Position numbers and translations under genes: made by a program. A model generated the notes under the pieces. It was not told the DNA's origin. It saw nothing but the letters and a program-made list of their open reading frames with translations, and made no database searches. DNA of 64,000 nucleotides, taken from positions 94,887 to 158,886 of the forward strand of contig NZ_JAIBHJ010000003.1 of assembly GCF_021278025.1 (NCBI RefSeq), written 5' to 3'. The DNA comes from Motilimonas sp. E26. GTDB lineage: Bacteria > Pseudomonadota > Gammaproteobacteria > Enterobacterales > CBDFNC01. This document shows positions 29,103 through 38,091 of this stretch, piece after piece (position 1 is the first letter of the stretch; each line of letters begins with the position of its first letter).

Positions 29103-30635
29103 CTAGTCTTTAGTAAACATTTTCAGCATGCGCTGAGTTACGGTGAAACCACCGACTATGTTGATAGTTGCAATCAGTACCCCAATAAAGGCTAAGAAAC
29201 TGGCAAAGCCATTTTCACTGCCTACTTGCAGTAATGCACCGATTACGATGATGCCTGAAATTGCGTTGGTTACACTCATCAGTGGGGTATGCAGCGAGTG
29301 GCTTACATTCCACACCACGCCATAACCGACCACACAGGCAAGGACAAACACAGTAAAGTGAGATAAGAAGCTACTTGGTACACTGTCGGCGATCCAGAAA
29401 AACGCTAATGCGCCTAAACCAGCAACAATAGGTTTGATCCAAGGATTCGCCGGCTTTTCTTCCACTACGGCGGCAGGCTCAGCGGCGGCAGGTTGCGCAG
29501 GTGCTGCGCTTACTTTGATTGCTGGTGGTGGCCAGCTAATTTCGCCTTCTTTAACGACTGTGGTGCCACGTAGCACTTCGTCTTCAAAGTCGATATCGAT
29601 GTTGCCGTCTTTTTCTTTACATAGCAGCTTCATCAAGTTAACTAGGTTAGTCCCGTATAGTTGACTTGATTGTGTCGGTAAGCGGCCAGGTAGATCGCTG
29701 TAACCAACGATTTTAACGCCGTTAACTTCAACCACTTTACCGTTTTCAGTAAAGGCACAGTTACCGCCCGTTTGCGCAGCTAAATCGACGATTACGCTGC
29801 CAGTTTTCATCGACATTACCATTTCTTCGGTAATGATCAATGGTGCAGGGCGACCAGGGATAAGTGCGGTTGTAATAATGATGTCAACGTCTTTGGCTTG
29901 CTCAGCAATCATCTCCGCTTGGGCTTTCAAGTAGCCTTCACTCATCACTTTTGCATAACCATCAGTGCTTGAGCCGTCTTCTTGATAATCAGGCTTTAGG
30001 AACTCAGCACCCATTGATTCAATTTGCTCAGCTACCTCAGGACGCGTATCCGTTGCGCGCACGATTGCACCTAAGCTACCTGCTGCGCCAATGGCCGCAA
30101 GACCAGCAACGCCTGCGCCAACCACTAATACTTTCGCTGGTGGCACTTTACCTGCAGCCGTTATCTGACCAGTAAAGAAACGACCAAACTGGTTAGCTGC
30201 TTCAATTACAGCGCGGTAACCAGCAATGTTTGCCATCGAACTTAATGCGTCTAACGCTTGTGCGCGAGAAATACGAGGTACGGCATCCATGGCGAGCACG
30301 TTGATGTTTTTGCTGCTTAGCTTCTTCATCAAGTCTTCGTTCTGTGCCGGCCAAATAAAGCTGATCAAGGTGGCTCCGTCTTTGATGAGATCAATTTCAT
30401 CAAAAGTTGGCGCGTTTACCTTAAAAATAACGTCTGATTGCCAGATTGCATTGGCATCGGTCGCCAGTGTCGCGCCTGCATCAACATAATCTTGATCATT
30501 AAAGCTGGCTTTTTGGCCAGCACTGGCTTCAATAGAAACTGAAAAACCGAGTTTTAGTAGTTGCTCAACCGTTTTTGGTGTTGCAGCCACACGGGTTTCA
30601 TTTTCTAACAGCTCTTTTGGTACACCTATCTGCAT
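29103..30635 (-). CDS. pntA: NAD(P) transhydrogenase, alpha subunit
   Basis: A 510-aa subunit with the NAD(H)-binding domain I (about 1-380; [20 protein letters not shown], the [18 protein letters not shown] dinucleotide loop and the mobile loop near [15 protein letters not shown]). An Ala/Pro/Glu-rich linker (about 385-400) leads to four C-terminal membrane helices. Bacterial PntA of E. coli also has 510 residues. It works with PntB in one membrane complex. Confidence 0.97.
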   Translation of the reverse strand: MQIGVPKELLENETRVAATPKTVEQLLKLGFSVSIEASAGQKASFNDQDYVDAGATLATDANAIWQSDVIFKVNAPTFDEIDLIKDGATLISFIWPAQNEDLMKKLSSKNINVLAMDAVPRISRAQALDALSSMANIAGYRAVIEAANQFGRFFTGQITAAGKVPPAKVLVVGAGVAGLAAIGAAGSLGAIVRATDTRPEVAEQIESMGAEFLKPDYQEDGSSTDGYAKVMSEGYLKAQAEMIAEQAKDVDIIITTALIPGRPAPLIITEEMVMSMKTGSVIVDLAAQTGGNCAFTENGKVVEVNGVKIVGYSDLPGRLPTQSSQLYGTNLVNLMKLLCKEKDGNIDIDFEDEVLRGTTVVKEGEISWPPPAIKVSAAPAQPAAAEPAAVVEEKPANPWIKPIVAGLGALAFFWIADSVPSSFLSHFTVFVLACVVGYGVVWNVSHSLHTPLMSVTNAISGIIVIGALLQVGSENGFASFLAFIGVLIATINIVGGFTVTQRMLKMFTKD

Positions 30636-30944
30636 AGTTATTCCCTGAGTTATTAAGTTTTTGCATATTTTACTGATAACAATCTAAGAAGGCTGGATCT
30701 GGATCATGATTCAGTGGCTTATCGTTATTTTCAATAAAGGTGTTATTTTACAACATTTCTTAGTCATCCTAGAGAAAATGACCGCTTCAATCCACTATTT
30801 AAGCTAAAAAAGGCTTATCTTTTTAGGATAATTACGTCATTTTTATAACTTAACGGTATAAGAAGGTTTGCCAAATTTATTTTTTAGGTATAAAAAATAG
30901 AGGCGATTCGGCCTCTATCGGTTACCTTCTTGCTGAAATGTTGG
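30636..30944. other. Intergenic region upstream of pntA
   Basis: This 309-bp gap lies between ampG (which ends at 30945) and the pntA start; both genes are on minus. Apart from the ampG terminator at 30891-30918 it is AT-rich and must contain the pntAB promoter. I saw no RNA gene or extra open frame. Confidence 0.5.
30891..30918 (-). terminator. Terminator of the yajG-ppiA-ampG operon
   Basis: The arms ATAGAGGC (30897-30904) and GCCTCTAT (30911-30918) pair around a 6-base loop. On the minus strand they are followed by six T residues. It lies 27 bases after the ampG stop. Confidence 0.9.
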
Positions 30945-32468
30945 CTATTTTAGCTCAGATGTTACTTCTGAGCCGGACGTTTCCTGATTTGGAGTGGTCG
31001 TCGCTTGTTGTAATGTTACGTAACGACTGATGAGTAAGATCAGGATCAATACTGGGATACCGATGGCCGCCGTAGCAATAAAAAAATGCACATAGCCGAA
31101 TTTATTAACGAACTGACCTGAAAATCCTGCAATAAATTTTGGTAGTAAGGTCATCACCGAGCTAAACAGGGCATATTGGGTCGCTGAAAAAGTTCGATTG
31201 GTTAAGCTAGATAGATAAGTGATAAAGGCGGAGATTGCGATCCCCCCACTTAAGTTATCCAGTGAGATAACCGCAATTAATAAATGAAAGTTAGTAACAA
31301 TAAATTCCCACGGCTCGGCGCTAAAAAGGGTTAATTGCCCTTGATAAAGCACTTCATCAACTTTGGTCATCGCTAATAAAGCAAAGGTTAAGTTGGTGGC
31401 AGCTGAGAGCAGGGCGCCGAGAAACAAAATTTTCATGGTGCCAAATTTATGGATCAAAATACCGCCGAATCCCGCCCCCACTAATGTCATGATCACGCCA
31501 AACACTTTAGTGACGGCGGCAATTTGCTCTTTAGTGAACTGCATATCAACATAAAAAGGGTTGGCCATGATCCCCATCACAATATCTGAAATACGGTAGG
31601 TGGCAACAAGGGCTAAGATCAGTAACGCTTGCCAACGATAGCGCAAGAAGAAATCCGCAAACGGCATAAAGATGGATATTTGTGCCCAAGCGATTACTCG
31701 AGCAAACACTGGGAACATGCCGTTAGCGATAAGGTTGCTTTGTATTTCAAGTTGTTCAGCGTTTGACTTTCTTAAGTCCACATCTGGCTCATGACAAAAT
31801 AAGCAAGTGATGACGCCAATCAGCATTAAACACATCATGACTAAATAGGATAGTGTCCAAGCGCTGCGATGATAGCCCTGCGCGCCATCGGCAAACAAGG
31901 CAGCTAAGGTTAATGCGCCAGCCCCAGCGGCAATCATGGCTAAACGATAACCCGTTAGATAAGACGCCGACATCGCCGCTTGATATTTTTCCGGTGCGGA
32001 CTCAATGCGATAGGCATCAATCACAATATCTTGGGTGGCCGAGGCAAAGGCCACCATCACGGCAAAAGCGACAAATAGGCCTAAGTGTTCAAGAGGATCG
32101 GTAAAGGCGATACCTGCGATAGCGGCCATGATCAACAATTGTGATAATAACAGCCAACTGCGACGACGGCCGAGTAAGTTTGATAATACAGGCAGAGAAA
32201 AGCGGTCGACCATGGGCGCCCAAACCCATTTAAAACCATAAGCAAGGCCGGCCCAGCTGGCAAAGCCAATTAAGGCGCGATCAACGCCAGCCTCTCGTAA
32301 CCAAAACGACAAGGTGCCAAACACCAGTAAAATAGGCAGGCCTGCAGAAAAACCCAGTAAAAATAAAACGGCGACACGTTTTTCAAAGTAGACGCTAATG
32401 GCTTGCCACCAGCTTGATTTAGTTATGGCTGAAATTGTCTTGGCCTCGAAACAAGAATGCTTAGGCAT
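30945..32468 (-). CDS. ampG: Muropeptide permease AmpG
   Basis: Major facilitator superfamily permease of 507 aa with 12-14 helices. It brings GlcNAc-anhydro-MurNAc peptides into the cytoplasm for peptidoglycan recycling. The AmpG signature is the segment LFLLGFSAGLPILLVFGTLSFWLREAGVDRALIGFASW and, further on, FKWVWAPMVDR with GRRRSWLL. It lies downstream of yajG and ppiA on the same strand, recalling the yajG-ampG pair of E. coli. Induction of beta-lactamase often depends on it, but no ampC or ampR is in the window. Confidence 0.9.
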   Translation of the reverse strand: MPKHSCFEAKTISAITKSSWWQAISVYFEKRVAVLFLLGFSAGLPILLVFGTLSFWLREAGVDRALIGFASWAGLAYGFKWVWAPMVDRFSLPVLSNLLGRRRSWLLLSQLLIMAAIAGIAFTDPLEHLGLFVAFAVMVAFASATQDIVIDAYRIESAPEKYQAAMSASYLTGYRLAMIAAGAGALTLAALFADGAQGYHRSAWTLSYLVMMCLMLIGVITCLFCHEPDVDLRKSNAEQLEIQSNLIANGMFPVFARVIAWAQISIFMPFADFFLRYRWQALLILALVATYRISDIVMGIMANPFYVDMQFTKEQIAAVTKVFGVIMTLVGAGFGGILIHKFGTMKILFLGALLSAATNLTFALLAMTKVDEVLYQGQLTLFSAEPWEFIVTNFHLLIAVISLDNLSGGIAISAFITYLSSLTNRTFSATQYALFSSVMTLLPKFIAGFSGQFVNKFGYVHFFIATAAIGIPVLILILLISRYVTLQQATTTPNQETSGSEVTSELK

Positions 32469-32553
32469 TCTGCGAGTCTAAGGCAACAAAATCAAGGAAT
32501 AACACGAGATAAAACGAAGTAGAAACGGTGATGGTATGGCTTAGTGGTAATAT

Positions 32554-32575
32554 GCCAGTCCAAATCAGGACTGGC
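32554..32575 (-). other. Hairpin between ppiA and ampG
   Basis: GCCAGTCC (32554-32561) and GGACTGGC (32568-32575) form an 8-bp stem with a 6-base loop. It lies 24 bases after the ppiA stop. It has no T tract on the minus strand, so it is not a good terminator. It may protect the ppiA message or trim read-through into ampG. Confidence 0.5.
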
Positions 32576-32598
32576 TAATTAAACTGAAATATCGTTAA

Positions 32599-33180
32599 TT
32601 ATTTAGCTTCAATAACTTGAATACTGTTAATCACGACTGGGTTGGTCGGTACGTCACGCGCGCCCGGCATGGCTGCAGTGGTGCCTGTTGCGACATTAGC
32701 AATGGCATCAACTACTTCAATGCCAGAAGTGACTTTACCAAACACGGCATAACCGGCGCCATAGGCTCCTTGATCTAAGTTAGTGTTGTTGGCGTGGTTA
32801 ATAAAAAATTGGCGCGTAGCGGAATCGGGAGCATTAGTGCGCGCCATCGCGATTGTGCCACGGCTGTTTGATAGGCCATTGCTGGCTTCGTTTTTAATTG
32901 GCGCATTGGTTGCTAGGCGTTGGTAATCTTGATTGAAGCCGCCCCCTTGGATCATAAAGCCTGGGATCACGCGATGAAACAAGCTATTTTTGAACTCATC
33001 TTGTTTGATATAAGCCAAAAAATTATCGACGGTGATTGGCGCTTTATCTTGATAAAGCTCTAGGACAATATCACCTTTGCTGGTTTTGATTTTTATTTCT
33101 GGGTTTGCAGCATGGGCTGTGAAGCTGAAGCCAGTTAATAACATCAACAAGAAAGCGGAGAGAAGATGGCGAAAGTTCAT
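32599..33180 (-). CDS. ppiA: Periplasmic peptidyl-prolyl cis-trans isomerase (cyclophilin)
   Basis: Cyclophilin of about 193 aa with a signal peptide (about 1-25, ending AHA). Motifs are VDNFLAYIK, FHRVIPGFMIQGGGF (catalytic Arg, Phe, Gln) and ATRQFFINHANN. It speeds folding of periplasmic proteins. ATG 33180 is chosen; a TTG one codon earlier is less likely. It directly follows yajG on the same strand. Confidence 0.93.
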   Translation of the reverse strand: MNFRHLLSAFLLMLLTGFSFTAHAANPEIKIKTSKGDIVLELYQDKAPITVDNFLAYIKQDEFKNSLFHRVIPGFMIQGGGFNQDYQRLATNAPIKNEASNGLSNSRGTIAMARTNAPDSATRQFFINHANNTNLDQGAYGAGYAVFGKVTSGIEVVDAIANVATGTTAAMPGARDVPTNPVVINSIQVIEAK

Positions 33181-33183
33181 CAA

Positions 33184-33756
33184 TTAGTCCTTTTTATTTA
33201 GTTCTTCAAAGAGTTGTTTGTCGTTCAAAATATCTGCAAGCAATGTAGTCAGTTGCTTGTTTAAGCCTTCTTCCAGCTCTGCTGCTGTCGGGCTAAACGG
33301 GCCTGTTTTCGTTGAAACGGTTTTGTATTGCTTGGTTATTTTACGCGTTGGTTTTTCTATAACCAATGTTAACTGAGTTGTGCTTTGTGCGTCAAAGCTG
33401 GTACCGTTTTTGATTATTTTGGTTTCCATTGCTACAACATCAAGGTGCAGTTTGGTACTTGAACTTCCGGTAATGGTGACCCCTTGCTCAGTTAATCCTT
33501 GGCCTAGCTTGTCTGCGAGTAAGATGCGCACTGGAACATCGTTATTGACTAAGGTAGTGGGCTTGTCATCCTCTTGAATACTAACAATATGTGGTTGTGT
33601 ACGTAAATCGCTAGAAACTAAGGCTGTAGTGGTGTTGGCGGGGTACTTTACTGTTTGCTCTGCCACTTTAGGTGATAAATGCAGGTTAAGGGGTAAAGAT
33701 GATGAGCAACCGCTTAGTAAAGCAAGGCCCAATAATGGGACGAGAAGTGATTTCAT
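33184..33756 (-). CDS. yajG: YajG family lipoprotein
   Basis: Probable outer-membrane lipoprotein of 190 aa. The signal peptide ends in lipobox LLSGC, with the lipidated Cys at residue 17 followed by SSS, which favours sorting to the outer membrane. The body fits the YajG family (about 190 aa in E. coli), whose function is unknown. The neighbourhood yajG-ppiA-ampG recalls E. coli yajG-ampG, and hints at a link with cell-wall recycling. Confidence 0.82.
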   Translation of the reverse strand: MKSLLVPLLGLALLSGCSSSLPLNLHLSPKVAEQTVKYPANTTTALVSSDLRTQPHIVSIQEDDKPTTLVNNDVPVRILLADKLGQGLTEQGVTITGSSSTKLHLDVVAMETKIIKNGTSFDAQSTTQLTLVIEKPTRKITKQYKTVSTKTGPFSPTAAELEEGLNKQLTTLLADILNDKQLFEELNKKD

Positions 33757-33868
33757 AATTGCCTTTAACTGGTAAAGAAATAGAATTCGTGATGATAGCG
33801 TATTTGTTTTGAAAATCTATCATTTGATTATTATGTCTAGGCTGATTTTTTATATTACAGAGTAAGTT

Positions 33869-34468
33869 ATGATGTTATTTAGTGGGCATCAGGGGTTGGA
33901 GCATATTCAGTTGTCTGGCGCTGACCTTTGGTATCAACCTGACTTTTATTCGCAAAGTCAGGCCGATAATCACCTATTAGCCTTGCAGCAGTTAGCGTGG
34001 CAACAGTTAAATATCCGCTTATACGGCAAGGAAGTGCTGCAACCTCGCCAGCAAGTATGGTTTGGCGACAAACCTTATACTTACTCGGGCTTAACATTAA
34101 CCCCTGAGCCTTGGACCACATTACTGAGCCAGCTTAAGGGGGATGTTGAATTGGCCAGCGGCCATTCTTTTAATACGGTTCTGGGTAATTTATATCGAAA
34201 TGGCAGTGATTATATGGGCTGGCATAGTGATGATGAAACTGAGCTGGGCCCTAATCCTGTTATCGCATCTTTAAGCTTTGGCGAAACCAGACGGTTTTTA
34301 TTAAGGCATAAAACAACGGGAGAAAAACTTGAACTCGCTTTGCCTCATGGCGCACTGTTGATCATGGGCGGTTCAACTCAGCACAATTGGCAGCACCAAG
34401 TAGCAAAAACGCAAAAGCCTTGTCGCTTACGCATCAACCTTACTTTTCGTGATGTTTGTATGGTTTAA
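33869..34468 (+). CDS. AlkB-like Fe(II)/2-oxoglutarate dioxygenase
   Basis: Dioxygenase of 199 aa in the AlkB superfamily, probably a repair enzyme that removes methyl groups from 1-methyladenine and 3-methylcytosine by oxidation. Iron ligands are H119 and D121 (GWHSDDE) and H176 (NWQHQV). The 2-oxoglutarate motif RxNxTxR is at 188-194. The family landmark NxxLxNLYRNGSDYMGWHSD is clear. It is short, like AlkB2/AlkB3-type bacterial proteins, and stands alone between yajG (divergent) and the TRAP operon. Confidence 0.9.
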   Translation: MMLFSGHQGLEHIQLSGADLWYQPDFYSQSQADNHLLALQQLAWQQLNIRLYGKEVLQPRQQVWFGDKPYTYSGLTLTPEPWTTLLSQLKGDVELASGHSFNTVLGNLYRNGSDYMGWHSDDETELGPNPVIASLSFGETRRFLLRHKTTGEKLELALPHGALLIMGGSTQHNWQHQVAKTQKPCRLRINLTFRDVCMV

Positions 34469-34561
34469 GTGTCTGTAACTGGCAATATCAGGCCGTAAAT
34501 TGATTTGCTTCATGTATTTACCTACCGCTCCTTGCTTCATAATGATTTTATATTAACATCA

Positions 34562-34601
34562 AACAATTGTTAATTTTGTTTTCAAATTGATAACAATTGT
34601 T
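34562..34601. promoter_or_regulatory. Paired palindromic operator candidate before the TRAP operon
   Basis: The 10-bp palindrome AACAATTGTT occurs at 34562-34571 and at 34592-34601, exactly 30 bases apart (about three helix turns). The flanks extend it to a 12-bp inverted repeat (AAACAATTGTTA and TAACAATTGTTT). It ends 54 bases before the start of dctQ. Two identical dyads on the same helix face suggest cooperative binding of a dimeric regulator; its identity is unknown. Confidence 0.5.
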
Positions 34602-34655
34602 TGGGTTTGGCAGAGACCAGCCCATTGCGCAGCTTTAATATGCAAGGATGAAGTC

Positions 34656-35198
34656 ATGTCCGCAGGGATGAGATGGTGTGTACAAATTATTAATCAGAGC
34701 TCTGATTGGTTAGGGCGTGCATTGGCTTGGCTGTTGCTAGTGATGGTGTTACTGGTTTTAGTCGTTGTATTACTGCGCTACGGTTTTGCATATGGCTCGA
34801 TTGGTTTGCAGGAGTCTACCTTATATCTCCATGCCATGACTTTTATGTTAGGGGCAGGCTATACCCTGAAATATGATGACCATGTGCGCGTTGACGTGTT
34901 CTATCGTAATTTCTCTCCTAAGACCAAAGCTTGGGTCGATATTATAGGTTTTACCTTTTTGTTATTACCAGTGTGTCTGTTCCTTTTTTTTAGTAGTTGG
35001 GATTACGTGATGGGCTCATGGCGCTTATTAGAGGGGAGTCCTGAGCCTGGCGGCTTACCTTTAGTTTTTATTTTAAAAACAAATTTACTGTTAATGCCTT
35101 TACTGTTGCTATTACAAGGCATCAGCCAAACGCTCATTAATGTTCTCACCTTATTAGATCAACCGATAAGCCAAGAAAAAGATGAGGTGATGATCTAA
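34656..35198 (+). CDS. dctQ: TRAP transporter small membrane subunit (DctQ)
   Basis: Four-helix TRAP subunit of about 180 aa. The start is set at ATG 34656, which has AGGA 7 bases upstream; a TTG at 34587 would add 23 unlikely residues and cover the palindrome. Typical DctQ features are the LRYGFAYGSIGLQESTLYLHAMTFMLGAGYTLKYDDHVRVDVFY segment and the final helix pair. It works with DctM to move organic acids using the Na+ gradient. Its stop overlaps the DctM start (TAATG). Confidence 0.92.
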   Translation: MSAGMRWCVQIINQSSDWLGRALAWLLLVMVLLVLVVVLLRYGFAYGSIGLQESTLYLHAMTFMLGAGYTLKYDDHVRVDVFYRNFSPKTKAWVDIIGFTFLLLPVCLFLFFSSWDYVMGSWRLLEGSPEPGGLPLVFILKTNLLLMPLLLLLQGISQTLINVLTLLDQPISQEKDEVMI

Positions 35199-36580
35199 TG
35201 GAATATTTATCGATAGTTATGTTCGTCGCCGTTTGTCTGGTGTTAATGGCTGGCTACCCTGTTGCTTACTCTCTTGCGGGCACGTCTTTGGTTTTTGCAT
35301 CTATCGGTATTGTAACAGGCCACTTTGACGGAGCTTATCTAGGCGCTTTGCCCAATCGTATTTACGGCATCATGATTAACCAAACCTTACTTGCTGTGCC
35401 ATTATTTGTCTTAATGGGAGTGATGTTAGAAAAATCGCAAGTTGCCGAAAAACTACTTACTTCCATGGGGCAAGTGATGGGGCAAGTGAAGGGCGGCCTT
35501 GCTATTGCTGTGGTCATGGTGGGAATGTTGTTGGCTGCTAGTACCGGTATTGTCGGAGCAACGGTGGTGACCATGGGGTTATTATCATTGCCGACCATGC
35601 TAAAACGCGGTTACAGTGCAAGTTTTGCCACAGGCACCATTTGCGCGACAGGCACATTAGGGCAAATTATTCCTCCTTCTATCGCCCTCGTTTTGCTCGG
35701 TGATGTGCTATCAAGTGCTTATCAGCAAGCGCAAGTTAAAATGGGTATCTTTTCGCCCGATACGGTTTCAGTTGGCGATCTTTTTGCTGGTGCAATTGTT
35801 CCCGGTTTAATTCTGGTGTCCTGTTACTTACTCTATGTCTTTTTAATGAGTTGGTTAAACCCAAATACAATTAATCAAGCCGCGGCAAATGAAGCGGCTG
35901 ATGAGGCCAGTCCACTTGCGAAAGTGGCGCTGTTACAAGCTTTAATTCCCCCTTTGATGCTAATTTTTGCCGTGCTTGGCTCTATTCTTTTGGGCTTAGC
36001 TACGCCCACTGAAGCGGCGGGGGTTGGGGCATTTGGCGCCACCTTATTGGCTTTTATCCAAGGTAAGATGAGCAAGCAAGTGATGGCTGATGTGGTTCAA
36101 ACCACTCTTAAGATCACTTGCATGGTTTTTATGATTTTGATCGGTGCATCCGTTTTCTCCTTGGTATTTCGTGGCTTTGGCGGCGAAGATCTTATTCATG
36201 AATTATTTAACAATATGCCGGGCGGCGCCTTTGGTGCCATGCTGGTGGTGATGCTAGTGGTGTTTTTACTGGGTTTTATTCTCGACTTTATTGAAATTAC
36301 CTTTGTGGTGGTGCCTATCGTTGGGCCGGTATTGCTCGCCATGGGATTTGATCCTGTGTGGCTGGGGATTATGTTTGCGGTGAACTTACAAACGTCATTT
36401 TTAACTCCACCTTTTGGCTTCGCCTTATTTTATTTACGTGGCGTAGCGCCAGAAAGTGTGGCGACAAAGGATATTTATCGCGGTGTTGCGCCGTATATCG
36501 CGATCCAGTTAGTGGTGTTAATGGCGCTGGCAATCTGGCCAAGTTTAGTCACTTGGTTACCCGATCAAATTTATAAATAG
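35198..36580 (+). CDS. dctM: TRAP transporter large membrane subunit (DctM)
   Basis: A 460-aa, about 12-helix transport subunit. DctM landmarks are GYPVAYSLAG near residue 19, NQTLLAVPLFVLMGVMLEKS, the GIVGATVVTMGLLSLPTML segment and the C-terminal NLQTSFLTPPFGFALFYLRGVAP. The large extended loop around residues 170-235 places it with the longer DctM proteins (TakM-like). The substrate is unknown; see the binding protein downstream. Confidence 0.94.
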   Translation: MEYLSIVMFVAVCLVLMAGYPVAYSLAGTSLVFASIGIVTGHFDGAYLGALPNRIYGIMINQTLLAVPLFVLMGVMLEKSQVAEKLLTSMGQVMGQVKGGLAIAVVMVGMLLAASTGIVGATVVTMGLLSLPTMLKRGYSASFATGTICATGTLGQIIPPSIALVLLGDVLSSAYQQAQVKMGIFSPDTVSVGDLFAGAIVPGLILVSCYLLYVFLMSWLNPNTINQAAANEAADEASPLAKVALLQALIPPLMLIFAVLGSILLGLATPTEAAGVGAFGATLLAFIQGKMSKQVMADVVQTTLKITCMVFMILIGASVFSLVFRGFGGEDLIHELFNNMPGGAFGAMLVVMLVVFLLGFILDFIEITFVVVPIVGPVLLAMGFDPVWLGIMFAVNLQTSFLTPPFGFALFYLRGVAPESVATKDIYRGVAPYIAIQLVVLMALAIWPSLVTWLPDQIYK

Positions 36581-36625
36581 AAGTTCGTAATTGATAATTA
36601 ACGATAGTGACTACAGGAGAGCTAA

Positions 36626-37726
36626 ATGAGAAGAATCACCAGATGGGCTTCGGCTATTTTCCTTACGGCGGCAAGTTTGTCACTAGTGGGGTGCGGAGCT
36701 GAAAAAGCGGCTGTTAAGGAGCAAGTAAAACAAGAAGCCATTAAGTGGAAATTGGTCACTTCTTGGCCTAAAAACTTCCCTGGCTTAGGTGTCGCGCCAG
36801 AACGTTTTGCTGAAAAAGTGGGAAAAATGAGCGGTGGCCGCTTAACCATTAAAGTTTATGGTGCCGGTGAATTAGTGCCCGCATTGCAAGTGTTTGATGC
36901 CGTATCAGCAGGCACCGCACAAATGGGGCACTCAGGGGCTTATTATTGGAAAGGTAAATCCCCCGCGGCGCAGTTTTTCTCTACTATGCCATTTGGTATG
37001 ACCGCGCAAGAGATGAATGCTTGGCTTCACAACGGCGGTGGCTTAGAGCTTTGGCAAGAAGTTTATGCGCCATTTGGTTTGGTTCCATTAGCGGGAGGCA
37101 ACACAGATATTCAAATGGGTGGTTGGTTTAATAAAGAAATCAATTCAGTGTCGGATTTGGAAGGCCTTAAAATGCGCTTGCCTGGTTTAGGTGGCGAGGT
37201 CTTGAAGCGAGCAGGCGGTGTACCAGTTAATATGCCAGGTGGTGAAATATTCACTTCACTACAGACTGGCGCGATTGATGCGACCGAATGGGTGGGACCA
37301 TATAATGATTTAGCATTTGGTCTTCATAAAGCGGCTAAATACTACTATTACCCAGGCTGGCATGAGCCTGGTACGACCATTGAATTTATGGCTAACAAAG
37401 CGGCTTTAGCAGCATTACCTGAAGATTTACGGATGATTGTAGAAGTGGCAGCGAAAGCGACTAACGAAGAAATGCTGGATGAATACATGGTGCAAAATGC
37501 CAAAGCACTAAAAATATTGGTTAATGAACACGGGGTTGAACTTCGTCAATTTCCACCCGAAGTAATGGTTAAATTGAAAGCGCTAACCGAAGAGGTATTG
37601 CAAGAACAGGTGGCGACCGATCCACAAATGAAAAAAGTGTACGATGCGTACATGACATTTCTCAATGATGCGAAAGAGTACAGTAAGGTTTCATCTAAAG
37701 CTTATATGGAACTACGTGATAATTAA
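36626..37726 (+). CDS. dctP: TRAP transporter substrate-binding lipoprotein (DctP, TakP-like)
   Basis: Binding protein of 366 aa. It has a lipoprotein signal with lipobox SLVGC (Cys at residue 23), whereas most DctP proteins are free in the periplasm. The body IKWKLVTSWPKNFPGLG, FSTMPFGMTAQEMNAWLHNGGG, MRLPGLGGEVLKRAGGVPVNMPGGEIFTSLQTGAIDATEWVGP and YPGWHEPGTT matches the TakP/FcbT1 group, which binds 2-oxo acids, lactate or aromatic acids. The ligand is an inference. The gene is third in the operon, with AGGAG 6 bases before the start, and is followed by a terminator. Confidence 0.9.
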   Translation: MRRITRWASAIFLTAASLSLVGCGAEKAAVKEQVKQEAIKWKLVTSWPKNFPGLGVAPERFAEKVGKMSGGRLTIKVYGAGELVPALQVFDAVSAGTAQMGHSGAYYWKGKSPAAQFFSTMPFGMTAQEMNAWLHNGGGLELWQEVYAPFGLVPLAGGNTDIQMGGWFNKEINSVSDLEGLKMRLPGLGGEVLKRAGGVPVNMPGGEIFTSLQTGAIDATEWVGPYNDLAFGLHKAAKYYYYPGWHEPGTTIEFMANKAALAALPEDLRMIVEVAAKATNEEMLDEYMVQNAKALKILVNEHGVELRQFPPEVMVKLKALTEEVLQEQVATDPQMKKVYDAYMTFLNDAKEYSKVSSKAYMELRDN

Positions 37727-37756
37727 GAAAAATTGATTTAAATCAAGTTTGTAAGG

Positions 37757-37778
37757 CGGCCCGAGAGGGCCGTTTTTG
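37757..37778 (+). terminator. Terminator of the TRAP operon
   Basis: CGGCCC (37757-37762) and GGGCCG (37767-37772) pair around GAGA, followed by five T residues. It lies about 30 bases after the dctP stop. Confidence 0.9.
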
Positions 37779-37800
37779 TATTCGACTTTAGTCGTATTTT

Positions 37801-37833
37801 TGTAACAAGCTGTAAGAAAATTTGTAACAAGCT
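37801..37833. promoter_or_regulatory. Direct repeat cluster upstream of nqrA
   Basis: TGTAACAAGC occurs at 37801 and 37823, 22 bp apart, with a third, partial copy TGTAAG at 37811. The array of TGTAA half-sites on the same helix face resembles sites of OmpR/PhoB-type regulators, but the spacing (10 and 12) does not fit the PhoB (11) or CpxR (10) consensus exactly. It lies about 100 bases upstream of the putative nqr promoter. Confidence 0.35.
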
Positions 37834-37909
37834 TGATTCAGCACTAAGGTTTTATTTGTTAATTCACCCGCGAAATTTAAAGGATGATGGTGTCAAATCG
37901 CTATTTTTT

Positions 37910-37940
37910 TTGGCGATTCTGCCATCTTTAATGCTAGAAT
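37910..37940 (+). promoter_or_regulatory. nqrAp: Candidate nqr operon promoter (extended -10)
   Basis: TGCTAGAAT (37932-37940) matches an extended -10 (TGnTATAAT) with one change. A weak -35, TTGGCG (37910-37915), lies 19 bases upstream. Transcription would start near 37947 and leave a leader of about 145 bases before nqrA. There is no regulatory RNA motif I recognise in the leader. The gap from 37727 to 38091 otherwise holds the terminator and repeat cluster described. Confidence 0.5.
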
Positions 37941-38091
37941 ACAGCGCCTGAAAATTTAGCTGGATGTTATCTTCATGTCGCAGGGGTGTTACAAAGGAAC
38001 GTAGCACTGGCGTCAGATCAGGTGTCTAGCGAATAAATAGAGTGTCTTTAGGCACAAACCCTTTCTTCCCGTTAAAGTAGTGCAAGTGAGT

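Noticed and set aside
37799-37833. PhoB or CpxR box before nqr
   Set aside because: The half-sites are spaced 10 and 12 bp, which fits neither the 11-bp PhoB pattern nor two proper CpxR GTAAA copies.
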